A DNA stretch of 64,000 bases from Streptomyces sp. NRRL S-455 (GTDB lineage: Bacteria > Actinomycetota > Actinomycetes > Streptomycetales > Streptomycetaceae): positions 310,001 through 374,000 of the forward strand of contig NZ_JOCT01000001.1 in NCBI RefSeq assembly GCF_000717875.1, given 5' to 3'. The position numbers and the translations under genes are program-made. The notes under the pieces were generated by a model. That model was given only the letters and a program-made list of their open reading frames with translations. It did no database searches and was not told the DNA's origin. Numbering within the stretch: the stretch's first letter is position 1; every line of letters begins with the position of its first letter. This document shows, one piece after another, positions 35,981 to 44,874 of the stretch.

Positions 35981-37402
35981 TCAACCCACCTCGGGGGCGG
36001 GCTCCTTGGCCTTCTGCGCGGGGATGCCCGGTGCCGGGCTCGCGGTCGCGGTCGGCGCGACCGCGCGGGTGTCGGCGTCACCACCGTCCTCGCCGTCGTC
36101 CGGCGGAGCCGTGTCCTGCCCGTCGAGCGTCTTCTTCGCCCGCTCCGTGTCCAGGGCGCCCTCCCAGCGCGACACCGCGAAGACCGCGACGCAGTTGCCG
36201 AGGAGGTTCGTGACGACACGCATCGAGTCCATGATGCGGTCCACGCCGAGCAGCAGGGCGACGGCTCCCGCCGGAATGGCGCCCAGGGACGAGGCGGTCG
36301 CGGCCAGGGCGAGGAACGCCGAACCGGGGATGCCCGCCATGCCCTTGCTGGTCAGCATCAGGACCAGGACCACGGTGACCTGCTGCCCCAGGCTCAGGTC
36401 CACGCCGACGGCCTGGGCGATGAACAGCGTGCCGATGGACAGGTAGAGCGAGGCACCATCGAGGTTGAAGGAGTAGCCGGTGGGCAGCACCAGGCCCACG
36501 GCGTCGTCGCGGGCACCGGCCCGGCGCAGCTTCTGCATCACACGCGGCATGACGGACTCGGTGGACGCGGTGCCGAGCGCGAGCAGCATCTCCTCGCGGA
36601 TGTAGCGCAGGAACTTCCACAGGCTGAGCCCGGTGACCAACCGCAGGGCGACGGCGAGCAGCACGATGAACAACGCGGCGGCCACGTAGCAGAGCACGAT
36701 GAGTTTGGCGTACGTCTTCATCACGCCGAGGCCGTAGTTGCCCACCAGGTGGGCCATCGCGCCGAACACGGCGAGCGGAGCCAGCCGCATGATGAACCCG
36801 ACGACCGCGAAGATCACTTCCTGGGCCTGGTCGATGGCGGGCAGGATCTTCGGCACCCTGGTGTGTCCGAGGTGCAGCAGGGCGGCGCCCACCAGGCAGG
36901 CCAGGACGAGAACCTGGAGCAGCTCGTTCTCCGCGAAGGCGCCGACGAAACTCTCGGGCAGCGCGTTGAGGACGAACTCCGTCGTGGAGGGCAGTGTGCC
37001 GCCGCCCGTCGTCTGGTCCACCGCGGCGGCGTCCAGCGACGAGGGGTCGACGTTCATGCCCCGGCCGGGCCCGACGACGTTGGCGGCGACGAGACCGATG
37101 ACCAGGGCGGCGGTCGAGGCGACCTCGAACCAGATGAGGGCCTTCACCCCGATCCGGCCGAAGGCCTTCAGATCACCGGCCTTGGCGATGCCGACGACGA
37201 CCACGCAGAACACCAGGGGCGAGATCACCGTCTTGATGAGCCGGGTGAAACCGTCGCCGAGCGGCTGGAGAGCCGTGGCCGTGTCCGGCCACAGCTTCCC
37301 GACGACGATGCCGAGGACCAGCGCGCAGAGGACCTGCGCGAAGAGAGAGGTACGCAGGGTGCGTGCGACGCGCCGCGGCGGGGACGGTACGGACGGTGGC
37401 AC
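35981..37402 (-). CDS. dicarboxylate/amino acid:cation symporter (DctA type)
   Basis: A 473-residue inner-membrane carrier of the DAACS (SLC1) family with eight helices and two re-entrant loops. The signature segments are present: a serine-rich loop before helix 7 (ALGTASTESVMPRV), the NLDG motif (Asn-Leu-Asp-Gly) and the last-helix Asp-Arg-x-x-Asp (VDRIMDSMRV). It imports C4-dicarboxylates or glutamate/aspartate with cations. The GTG at 37402 follows GGAGG; the frame opens further upstream without support. The C-terminal tail is long, acidic and Pro/Ala-rich. A Crp-like site lies 143 bp upstream. Confidence 0.92.
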   Translation of the reverse strand: MPPSVPSPPRRVARTLRTSLFAQVLCALVLGIVVGKLWPDTATALQPLGDGFTRLIKTVISPLVFCVVVVGIAKAGDLKAFGRIGVKALIWFEVASTAALVIGLVAANVVGPGRGMNVDPSSLDAAAVDQTTGGGTLPSTTEFVLNALPESFVGAFAENELLQVLVLACLVGAALLHLGHTRVPKILPAIDQAQEVIFAVVGFIMRLAPLAVFGAMAHLVGNYGLGVMKTYAKLIVLCYVAAALFIVLLAVALRLVTGLSLWKFLRYIREEMLLALGTASTESVMPRVMQKLRRAGARDDAVGLVLPTGYSFNLDGASLYLSIGTLFIAQAVGVDLSLGQQVTVVLVLMLTSKGMAGIPGSAFLALAATASSLGAIPAGAVALLLGVDRIMDSMRVVTNLLGNCVAVFAVSRWEGALDTERAKKTLDGQDTAPPDDGEDGGDADTRAVAPTATASPAPGIPAQKAKEPAPEVG

Positions 37403-37544
37403 GGGGCCTCCTAGGGGGACGGAGCGCACAGAAGCCGGAGGGGACTTCTGCGATACGGAAAGAAGCTTCCGTAGCCGTACACCATGGAGGCTGTCCTGAT
37501 CGCGCACAACACCGCGACGTTTCGGCCAGGTAAAAGCGGCCTAA

Positions 37545-37558
37545 GTGACGCATGTCAC
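37545..37558. promoter_or_regulatory. Crp-like site upstream of the symporter gene
   Basis: GTGACGCATGTCAC matches the GTG-N6-GNCAC form I recall for the Streptomyces Crp protein, and has perfect 5-bp arms. It lies 143 bp before the symporter start and 20 bp past the amidase stop. A short motif like this can occur by chance. Confidence 0.35.
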
Positions 37559-37577
37559 ACCAACCACACTGCTCACC

Positions 37578-39161
37578 TCAGCAACGGTCGCGAACCCGAG
37601 TGAGCACGCCCTGCTCGGTCGTCACCGTGCGGTCATGACAGCCCTGGGTGCCGTACACCCGGTAGCGCTCACTCGCAATGCCGACCGCGTGCCGCTGGTC
37701 CCGGGGGACGTTCGCCGTGTACGTCGCGTCGCCCGTGTAGGTGTCGTCGAGCCGGGACCACGCGAGGCGCCGCGCGCCACGCCGTTCGACGGTCGTGGCG
37801 CGGTCGCCGAGAGTCAGTACGGTACGCAGCCGGTCGCCCGCCCCGAGGGTGGTCGTGCCGTCCATCGTGTAGGTCCGCCGCGTGCGGGTGGTGAGGCCGT
37901 CGACGGTCACCGACTCGTCGTCGCTCCAGGCCGCTTCCAGCTCGTCGCTCGTCTCACCGTCGGTCCAGCGGTGCGCCGAGGCGTGGGTGAGCGAGCGGCT
38001 GACGGTGGTCGTGACCCGGCCGTGCGAGGTGTCCACATATCCGGCGACCGTGAGCCGGTTGGCGCCCTCGGTGTCCACTCGATGGCTCGAACCAGGCGTA
38101 TACGACGAGGAGTTGACCAGGTCGCCCGCTCTGTGCGCCGTGAGCTTCCCGGTGACCCGCTCACGCCGCTCGTCCTGCCAGACAAGGACGTTCACGGGCG
38201 TGCTCCAGCCGGTCTGCCCTTCGGGGACGCCGACGACCGAGACCTCGACGCGGTGCGGCCGGCCGTCGTTGAGGACCCCCGCGAAGGGCGTGAGGTCGTA
38301 GGTGATCGGCTTGATGTCGAAGGCGCGCGGGCCCGGTATCACGTACCAGAGGAACGGGTTGGACCAGCCGCCCGTCCACACGGTCGGGAACGGCGTGGCG
38401 ATGCCCGCGAGGCGGCCGTCCACGCTGATCCGCACCTCACGGTAGGGCCCCTGGCCCGCCTTGCAGGAGTACGGCACCGGATCGGGCACCGTCAGGTACC
38501 AGTACTCCTCGCAGCCGCCGCCGGAGCCCGTGGCGTACACCTCGGCCAGGACGCGCTCGCTGTTGCGCGGGGTGGTGAGGTTCGAGCCGCCGTCGAGGGT
38601 GAGGACCCGGTCGGGGGCCTCGCCGTCGGGCCGTCCCCGGTAGAACGTCAACGTCACTGTGACGTCGAGGACGCCCGTGTAGGTGTCGTCGACGACGTTC
38701 CCGATGAGCATCTCGACGTCCTGGCGGCCGCGGAAGGTGTCGCTGTAGCGCGTGACGTCCTTCTCCACGGACCACTCGATGCCGTCGGGCGAGGGCTGCG
38801 GCGTCGAGGTGCGGAAGACCTCGACGCCGCCGACGTGGAGGTAGCCGAGCCGGTCGTACTGCCGGCCCTTGACTGTGCCGTCGAGCCGCAGCACGACCTT
38901 GCTCCAGCGCTCGCCGCAGCCCTCGGGCGGGGCGTACGTACCGCGGTACGGGGTGAAGTCGCGGAACCGGGCCCGGGCGACGGTGACTTCGCAGGACTTT
39001 CCGGACGGCCTCTCGACGGGCGGGGCGGCCGTGACCGGGTCGTGCCAGTCGGTGCCGAACTCGGCGGGGACGTCGGCCGCACGGGCCGGACCGGTTCCGA
39101 GGAGGGAGCTCGCCAGGAGCGTCGCTCCGACAAGCATGGACATGACGATCCGTCTGTTCAT
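37578..39161 (-). CDS. secreted PNGase A-like peptide:N-glycanase
   Basis: A 527-residue secreted protein that I assign to the peptide-N4-(N-acetyl-beta-glucosaminyl)asparagine amidase A family (PF12222). Such enzymes cleave N-glycans from glycoproteins at the Asn side chain. The N-terminus is a Sec signal peptide (MNRRIVMSML start, cleavage after Ala-Arg-Ala near residue 28). The mature protein has Cys pairs (for example GGGCEEYW and CKAGQG) fitting an extracellular beta-rich enzyme. The ATG at 39161 is preferred over the frame opening at 39197. It probably helps feed on host or fungal glycoproteins. It is divergent from the ABC pair. Confidence 0.82.
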   Translation of the reverse strand: MNRRIVMSMLVGATLLASSLLGTGPARAADVPAEFGTDWHDPVTAAPPVERPSGKSCEVTVARARFRDFTPYRGTYAPPEGCGERWSKVVLRLDGTVKGRQYDRLGYLHVGGVEVFRTSTPQPSPDGIEWSVEKDVTRYSDTFRGRQDVEMLIGNVVDDTYTGVLDVTVTLTFYRGRPDGEAPDRVLTLDGGSNLTTPRNSERVLAEVYATGSGGGCEEYWYLTVPDPVPYSCKAGQGPYREVRISVDGRLAGIATPFPTVWTGGWSNPFLWYVIPGPRAFDIKPITYDLTPFAGVLNDGRPHRVEVSVVGVPEGQTGWSTPVNVLVWQDERRERVTGKLTAHRAGDLVNSSSYTPGSSHRVDTEGANRLTVAGYVDTSHGRVTTTVSRSLTHASAHRWTDGETSDELEAAWSDDESVTVDGLTTRTRRTYTMDGTTTLGAGDRLRTVLTLGDRATTVERRGARRLAWSRLDDTYTGDATYTANVPRDQRHAVGIASERYRVYGTQGCHDRTVTTEQGVLTRVRDRC

Positions 39162-39382
39162 GGGCGGTGTTCTACGGGGTCCCGGCCACCTCCGCAATGA
39201 GCACCAGCCCGTCGAGGCAGCCCTGTTCCCGCCCCCGTCGGCCGGTTCCGGTCGGTGAACGGAAAACCGGTTGCCTCAGACCACGCGCCGACGCGAACCT
39301 TTCACGGTTTGCTGCTACGGCCGCACCTCCGTCTGCCATCGGCCGAACCTCCATCCCCCTGACACGAGCCACTTGGGACGTC

Positions 39383-41188
39383 ATGCAGATTCAAGACCTT
39401 CCCTACCCCGACCCGGGCGTGCCGGACGCGCGTTCGGGGCCCCGACTCCTGTGGTGGCTCTTCCGGAACCAGTTGAGCGGGCAGCTCAAGTCGCTGGCCT
39501 GGGGGCTGCTGCACTTCGCCTCCGTCGCCGCGCTGCCGTTCTGCGTCGGTGTCGCCGTACAGGCCGTCGTCGACCGGTCCGGCTCCCGGCTCGCCCTGGC
39601 GGGCGGACTGCTGGCGCTGGCCTGCGCCGGCAACGCGGTCGGCGACACCTTCCTGCACCGCACCGCCATCACCAACTGGATCACGGCGGCCGCCCGGGTC
39701 CAGCAGCTCCTCGCCCGTAAGGCCGCCCAGTTGGGCTCGGCGCTGACCCGGCGCGTCGCGGCCGGGGAGGTCGTCTCCGTCTCCACGGGCGACGTCGAGA
39801 AGATCGGCTGGTTCGTGGAGGCCTTCTCGCGGTTCACCGCGGCCCTGGTCACCCTCGTGCTGGTCTGTGTCGGCCTGCTCGTCTACCAGCCGGCGCTCGG
39901 CGTGGTCGTCGCCGCGGGCCTGCCCGTGCTGGCGCTCGCCGTGCTGCCCCTGCTCCCCCGCGCTACCCGGCGCGCCGACATCCAGCGCGAGAAGGCCGGA
40001 CGCGCCACCGAACTCGCCTCGGACACCGTCGCGGGGCTGCGCGTGCTGCGCGGCATCGGCGGTGAGGAACTGTTCCTGGAGCGCTACCGCCATGCCTCCC
40101 AGGAGGTCCGCCACGCCGCCGTGCGCAGCGCCCGGATGTGGTCCCTGATCTCCGCGATCCAGGTCCTGCTGCCGGGACTGCTCCTCATCGCCGTCGTCTG
40201 GTACGGCGTGCACCTGGCACGCCAGGGCCGGGTCACCGTCGGCGAACTGGTCACCGTCTACAGCTCGGTGATGGTCCTGACCTATCCGCTGCGGCACTTC
40301 GAGGAGATCGCGATGGCGTACTCCTTCTCCCGGCCCTCGGCGAAGCGCGCCGCGCGGGTGCTGTCGCTGGACCGGGCGACGGACACCGCCGGGTCCCGCC
40401 CGGCCCGCGTCCCCTCCGGAGACCTGTACGACCCGGACACCGGACTGCTCGCGAGCGCCGGCCGGCTGACCGCGGTGGTGTGCGGCGACCCGGACGCGGC
40501 CGGACGGCTGGCGGAGCGGCTGGGCGGCCACCCGCCGCAGCAGGGCACCTCGGTGCTGCTGGGCGGCGTGCCGCTCGACGAGCTCCCGCTGGACAGCGCC
40601 CGCACGGCCGTCCTGGTCCAGGACAAGGACCCGGTGCTGCTCTCCGGGACGCTGCGCGAGCTGCTGGACGTGCCCGCGTCGGGCGCTGTCGAGCCGCGGT
40701 CGGCGCTGGCCGCCGCACAGTGCGACGACGTGCTGGCGGCACTGGTGCAGGGCTCGCTGGACGCCGTCGACCCCATGGACGCCCGGATCACCGAACGCGG
40801 CCGGTCCCTGTCCGGCGGTCAGCGTCAGCGGCTGGCGCTGGCCCGGTCGCTGATCACGGACCCCGAGGTGCTCGTCCTGGACGAGCCGACCTCGGCCGTC
40901 GACTCGCACACCGAGGCACGGATCGCCCAGGGCGTGCGGGAACTGCGCGCGGGGCGCACGACCGTGGTGTTCACGTCCTCCCCACTGCTGCTGGACCGAG
41001 CCGACCGGGTCGTGTTCCTGCACGACGGCGAGGTCACGGCGGCCGGCACGCACCGCGAGCTGGTGCACACCGAACCGCGCTACCGGGCGGTGGTCACACG
41101 CGAGACGGACGACGAGGCCGCACTGAACGGCTCGGTCGCCCTGAACGACGTACTGCAGGAACTGGAAGAGATCGAGGAGAAGGCATGA
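39383..41188 (+). CDS. ABC exporter subunit with degenerate nucleotide site
   Basis: A 601-residue ABC exporter half. Six membrane helices are followed by an ATPase in which the Walker A is destroyed: at residues 368-375 the GxxGxGKS/T pattern reads GDPDAAGR, so the phosphate-binding Lys is missing. The H-loop His is Ser532. The signature LSGGQRQRLA (from 476) and Walker B LVLDEPTSAVD are intact. This is the regulatory or degenerate half of a heterodimer. It overlaps the next gene by four bases (ATGA). The ATG at 39383 has GGGA upstream. The substrate is unknown. Confidence 0.9.
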   Translation: MQIQDLPYPDPGVPDARSGPRLLWWLFRNQLSGQLKSLAWGLLHFASVAALPFCVGVAVQAVVDRSGSRLALAGGLLALACAGNAVGDTFLHRTAITNWITAAARVQQLLARKAAQLGSALTRRVAAGEVVSVSTGDVEKIGWFVEAFSRFTAALVTLVLVCVGLLVYQPALGVVVAAGLPVLALAVLPLLPRATRRADIQREKAGRATELASDTVAGLRVLRGIGGEELFLERYRHASQEVRHAAVRSARMWSLISAIQVLLPGLLLIAVVWYGVHLARQGRVTVGELVTVYSSVMVLTYPLRHFEEIAMAYSFSRPSAKRAARVLSLDRATDTAGSRPARVPSGDLYDPDTGLLASAGRLTAVVCGDPDAAGRLAERLGGHPPQQGTSVLLGGVPLDELPLDSARTAVLVQDKDPVLLSGTLRELLDVPASGAVEPRSALAAAQCDDVLAALVQGSLDAVDPMDARITERGRSLSGGQRQRLALARSLITDPEVLVLDEPTSAVDSHTEARIAQGVRELRAGRTTVVFTSSPLLLDRADRVVFLHDGEVTAAGTHRELVHTEPRYRAVVTRETDDEAALNGSVALNDVLQELEEIEEKA

Positions 41189-42966
41189 TCGGCGTCGCTC
41201 CCCCGGCCTACGACCCGGCGGCCCCGACGGCCGCGAACACCCTGCCGGTCGGCGCCCCTTCGACCGTCCGTGCCTACGTGGCCGAACTGCTGCGCCGGCA
41301 CCGCCGGGCGTTCCTGCTGCTCGTCGGCGTCAACACGGTCGCGGTCGTCGCCTCGATGGCCGGTCCGTGGCTGCTGGGCGGACTCGTGGAGCGGGTGTCC
41401 GACGGGGCGCGGGACCTGCGTCTGGAACTCACCGCGGGGCTCTTCGTGGCGGCGCTGGCCGTCCAGGCGGTGTTCGTGCGTCAGGTGCGGCTGCGCGGCG
41501 CGATGCTGGGCGAGCGGATGCTGGCCGACCTGCGCGAGGACTTCCTCGTCCGGTCGGTCGGACTGCCTCCCGGCGTGCTGGAGCGGGCCGGGACCGGCGA
41601 CCTGCTGTCGCGGATCACGACGGACGTCGACCGGCTGGCCAACGCCATGCGTGAGGCCGTGCCGCAGCTGTCGATCGGTGTGGTGTGGGTGGCACTTCTG
41701 ATGGGCGGTCTCGTCGTCACGGCACCGCCACTGGCGCTCGCCGTCCTGGTCGCCCTGCCGCTGCTGATCGTCGGCTGCCGCTGGTACTTCCGGCGGGCGC
41801 CGGCCGCCTACCGCTCGGAGGCCGCCGGGTACGCCGCCGTGGCCGCGGCGCTCGCCGAGACGGTGGACGCCGGGCGCACCGTCGAGGCCCACCGTCTCGG
41901 CGACCGCCGGGTGGCACTGTCCGAACGCCGGATCAGGGAATGGACGGCCTGGGAGCGCTACACGCTGTGGCTGCGGTCGGTGCTGTTCCCGGTCATCAAC
42001 GTGACCCACGTGACCGTGCTGGCCTCGGTCCTGCTGATCGGCGGGGTGTTCGCCCTCCGAGGGTGGATCGACGTCGGCCAGCTCACCACGGGCGCGCTGA
42101 TCGCCCAGATGCTCGTCGACCCGGTGGGCATGATCCTGCGCTGGTACGACGAACTGCAGGTCGCCCAGGTGTCACTGGGCCGGCTGGTCGGTGTCCGGGA
42201 CATCGAGCCTGACGCCGGTGACTCCTCGGTGGCCCCCGACGGGCGCCGTGTCCACGCCGACCGGGTGCGCTTCGGCTACCTGGAGGGGGTGGACGTCCTG
42301 CGCGAGGTGTCCCTGGAGGTCGCCCCCGGCACCCGGCTGGCCCTGGTCGGCCCCTCGGGTGCGGGCAAGTCGACGCTGGGCCGGCTGCTCGCCGGGATCT
42401 ACGCGCCCCGGGAGGGCCGGATCACCCTGGGCAGCGCCGAGCTGTCCCGGATGCCGGCGGAGCGGGTCCGTGAGCACGTGGCCCTGGTCAACCAGGAACA
42501 CCATGTCTTCGTCGGCTCTCTGCGCGACAACCTCCGGCTCGCCCGGACCAGCGCGGTCGACGCCGAGCTGTGGGCGGCGCTGGGCGCGGTCGACGCGGAC
42601 GGCTGGGCCCGTGCCCTCGACGACGGCCTGGACACGGAGGTCGGCTCGGGCGGCCTGGCGCTCACGCCCGCGCAGGCCCAGCAGATCGCGCTCGCCCGCC
42701 TGGTGCTGGCCGACCCGCACACACTGGTCCTGGACGAGGCGACGTCCCTGCTCGACCCGCGCGCCGCCCGCCACCTGGAACGCTCCCTCGCCAAGGTCCT
42801 CGACGGCCGCACCGTCGTCGCCATCGCCCACCGGCTGCACACCGCCCACGACGCGGACGTCATCGCCGTCGTCGAGAGCGGCAGGATCAGTGAGCTGGGC
42901 AGCCACGAGGAGCTGGTCGCGGCGGACGGGGCGTACGCGGCGTTGTGGCGGTCCTGGCACGGGTGA
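41185..42966 (+). CDS. ABC exporter subunit, catalytic partner
   Basis: A 593-residue partner half with a canonical Walker A GPSGAGKST (from residue 389, Lys395), a Q-loop, Walker B LVLDEATSLLD and the H-loop AHRLHT. Its signature LSGGQ is altered to LTPAQ (493-497). With its neighbour this gives one consensus ATP site (this Walker A plus the neighbour's LSGGQ) and one dead site, the arrangement of heterodimeric exporters such as TmrAB. The ATG at 41185 overlaps the previous stop and follows GAGGAGAAGG, so equal amounts are probably made. Confidence 0.93.
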   Translation: MIGVAPPAYDPAAPTAANTLPVGAPSTVRAYVAELLRRHRRAFLLLVGVNTVAVVASMAGPWLLGGLVERVSDGARDLRLELTAGLFVAALAVQAVFVRQVRLRGAMLGERMLADLREDFLVRSVGLPPGVLERAGTGDLLSRITTDVDRLANAMREAVPQLSIGVVWVALLMGGLVVTAPPLALAVLVALPLLIVGCRWYFRRAPAAYRSEAAGYAAVAAALAETVDAGRTVEAHRLGDRRVALSERRIREWTAWERYTLWLRSVLFPVINVTHVTVLASVLLIGGVFALRGWIDVGQLTTGALIAQMLVDPVGMILRWYDELQVAQVSLGRLVGVRDIEPDAGDSSVAPDGRRVHADRVRFGYLEGVDVLREVSLEVAPGTRLALVGPSGAGKSTLGRLLAGIYAPREGRITLGSAELSRMPAERVREHVALVNQEHHVFVGSLRDNLRLARTSAVDAELWAALGAVDADGWARALDDGLDTEVGSGGLALTPAQAQQIALARLVLADPHTLVLDEATSLLDPRAARHLERSLAKVLDGRTVVAIAHRLHTAHDADVIAVVESGRISELGSHEELVAADGAYAALWRSWHG

Positions 42967-43108
42967 GAGGTGCCGGGCCGGACCTGAGGGGTGTTGCGGA
43001 AGGCTTGGCGTTGCGCGGTGCCGAGGCTCGGTGGAAGTCTGGAATCAGGCACCGGCTCGGGGAACGCCGGGGAACCGCGGCGGCGGCGCCAGTGCTCCGC
43101 GCGGCGGC

Positions 43109-43124
43109 GGCCCGGCGGCGGGCC
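43109..43124 (+). terminator. hairpin after the ABC pair
   Basis: GGCCCG and CGGGCC (6 bp, 4-base loop) lie 143 bp past the second ABC gene in a GC-only stretch before the DUF5709 gene. It is weak evidence for a terminator. Confidence 0.25.
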
Positions 43125-43163
43125 CGGTGAGAACGGGTCCGTCCCCACCCCCTGGAGGTACCC

Positions 43164-43634
43164 GTGAACAGCTCCGACGGCTGGGGAGACGAGGTCTACC
43201 AGCCGGACCAGGACGAGCAGCGAGAGGACACGGGGCTGCTCGACGCCGAGGACACCCTGGAGTACGACGGCGTCGACGATCCCCTGGACCGCGGCTGGTC
43301 CCCTCCGGAGCGGCCCTGGGCCGTCGAGCACCTCGGTGTGACGGCGGCCGAGCGGCAGCGGGGCGAGACGCTGGACCAGCGGCTCGCCGAGGAGCTGCCG
43401 GAGGCGCCCGCCCAGGACGGTGACGGCCTCGGGGACTGCGACGGCACCGACGGGGAACTGCTCGACAACGAGGTCGGCGCCGCCCGCTCCGGCCGGCTCG
43501 TGGCACCCGACGAGGGCGCGCACGAGGACGAGGAGAGCGCACTGGTCGCCACCGACGTGGGCATCGACGGCGCGGCCGCTTCCGCCGAGGAGGCGGCCGT
43601 GCACGTCGTCGACGAGGAGCCCCTGTCCGGTTGA
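43164..43634 (+). CDS. DUF5709 family acidic protein
   Basis: A 156-residue, very acidic protein of the actinobacterial DUF5709 family, with no known function. It is hydrophilic, Asp/Glu/Gly-rich and probably flexible. The segment [11 protein letters not shown] and the end segment [14 protein letters not shown] with a repeated Ala/Glu pattern are typical. The GTG at 43164 follows GGAGG. It precedes the L31 gene by 35 bp and may be co-transcribed with it. No catalytic motif is visible. Confidence 0.8.
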   Translation: MNSSDGWGDEVYQPDQDEQREDTGLLDAEDTLEYDGVDDPLDRGWSPPERPWAVEHLGVTAAERQRGETLDQRLAEELPEAPAQDGDGLGDCDGTDGELLDNEVGAARSGRLVAPDEGAHEDEESALVATDVGIDGAAASAEEAAVHVVDEEPLSG

Positions 43635-43669
43635 CCGCGGAACCGGCCCGAGCCGCCCGAGGAGCATCC

Positions 43670-43915
43670 ATGCAGCAGGACCAGCACCCCGACTACCACC
43701 CCGTCGTTTTCCGTGACCGCGCCGCCGGGTACGCGTTCCTGACCCGGTCCACCGCGAACAGCGACCAGACCATCGAGTGGGACGACGGCGAGACCTACCC
43801 GGTCGTGGACGTGGAGATCTCCTCGGAGAGCCATCCCTTCTACACGGGCAAGGCCCGCACGGTGGACTCGGAGGGCCGGGTCGCCGCGTTCGAGCGCCGG
43901 TACGGCAGCGGCTGA
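43670..43915 (+). CDS. rpmE2: ribosomal protein L31 type B, cysteine-free
   Basis: An 81-residue L31 of the type B (YkgM-like) form. The start [16 protein letters not shown] and the motif [15 protein letters not shown] are clear. There are no cysteines, so it does not bind zinc and can replace the zinc-containing L31 during zinc shortage. The ATG at 43670 follows GAGGAG. I saw no Zur-type palindrome in the short gap upstream, so zinc control, if any, would have to act from the DUF5709 promoter. Confidence 0.93.
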   Translation: MQQDQHPDYHPVVFRDRAAGYAFLTRSTANSDQTIEWDDGETYPVVDVEISSESHPFYTGKARTVDSEGRVAAFERRYGSG

Positions 43916-43934
43916 CCCGTGTTCGGGGCCGCGC

Positions 43935-44729
43935 TCAGATGACGTTGAGCGCCGCCGCGCAGCCCACCCCGCCGAGCAGCATGAACACCGGCATCAGCAC
44001 CCTCACCTCGACCCAGCTGCCCGCCCGGAACCGCATCGGCTTCGGCGGACCGACCGGATACCAGCGCTTTCGGCCCACCGGGATGGGCCACAGGATCGGG
44101 CAGCCCGAGACGGTCAGCGCGTCCCCGATGTCGTGCACGATCGCGCCCAGCACGACCGGCAGCCCCAGCCACAGGTACTCCTGGCCCGGTGCCGTGAACA
44201 GCCAGTCGGCGCCGTTGCCCGGCTTGTCCAGGATCCCGGCGAGGATCCACGAGGTGGTCGCGGCCAGCAGCCACACCAGCACCTCGCTGCTGGAGCCGCG
44301 CGTCGCCCGCCACAGCAGGCCCTCGATGGCCAGCACCAGGTGGACGAAGAGGATCGCCAGCACGCCCCACCGGTCACCGCCGATCGCCACGGCGGAAGTG
44401 CCCGCACCGATCAGGACCGCCCACAGCCAGGTGTGCGTGAGGGTGCGGTGTCCGCCGGAGCGGCGCGGGTCGCCCTGCTTCTTGGTGGCCTTGTAGACGG
44501 CGTACGACAGCTTGTCGACGATCTCGCACAGCCAGCGCGACAGCGGTCCGAAGGACCGGGAGATGGTGGCGGCCTTGTGGTCGAGGTCCGGGGCGAGCGC
44601 GGCGCCGGCGCATATCAGGGCGCCGACGAGGAGGACCGGCCAGGGCATCGGGTGCCCGGCGGCGGCCGCGGCCGCACCGACGCCGAGCCAGGCGGCGGCG
44701 CCCGACAGTGAGTGTGCTGGTCCCATCAT
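43935..44729 (-). CDS. metal-dependent membrane hydrolase (DUF457/YdjM-like)
   Basis: A 264-residue membrane protein of the DUF457 (YdjM/LexA-regulated inner-membrane hydrolase) family, with about five to seven hydrophobic helices. His and Asp residues sit in family positions (PDLDHK near residue 49 and GGHRTLTHT), probably chelating a metal in the membrane. The ATG at 44729 gives the common family start MMGPAHSLSGAAAW; an ATG at 44747 is also possible. It is 20 bp from the convergent L31 gene. Confidence 0.85.
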   Translation of the reverse strand: MMGPAHSLSGAAAWLGVGAAAAAAGHPMPWPVLLVGALICAGAALAPDLDHKAATISRSFGPLSRWLCEIVDKLSYAVYKATKKQGDPRRSGGHRTLTHTWLWAVLIGAGTSAVAIGGDRWGVLAILFVHLVLAIEGLLWRATRGSSSEVLVWLLAATTSWILAGILDKPGNGADWLFTAPGQEYLWLGLPVVLGAIVHDIGDALTVSGCPILWPIPVGRKRWYPVGPPKPMRFRAGSWVEVRVLMPVFMLLGGVGCAAALNVI

Positions 44730-44781
44730 CGCGGTTGCCCGCCCCATTCCTCGTGTGCCGCTGTCCAGTTGACCGGGTGCG

Positions 44782-44812
44782 TTGACGCTCCGTCGGCGCC
44801 CCAGGGTAGCGT
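44782..44812 (+). promoter_or_regulatory. promoter of the helicase gene
   Basis: TTGACG (44782-44787) and TAGCGT (44807-44812) are 19 bp apart, a Streptomyces HrdB-like promoter. The start site near 44819 would give a leader of about 55 bases before the GTG at 44875. Confidence 0.5.
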
Positions 44813-44874
44813 TCGTGATCTTCGGGTCCGCAGCCGATTCCCGCATCGGGTACCGGGCCAGGCAAGATGGGGGC

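Noticed and set aside
33547..36213. Plus-strand frame of nearly 890 codons over the ABC exporter
   Set aside because: Antisense of a canonical ABC gene with an Asp/Gly/Arg-rich translation and no family resemblance.
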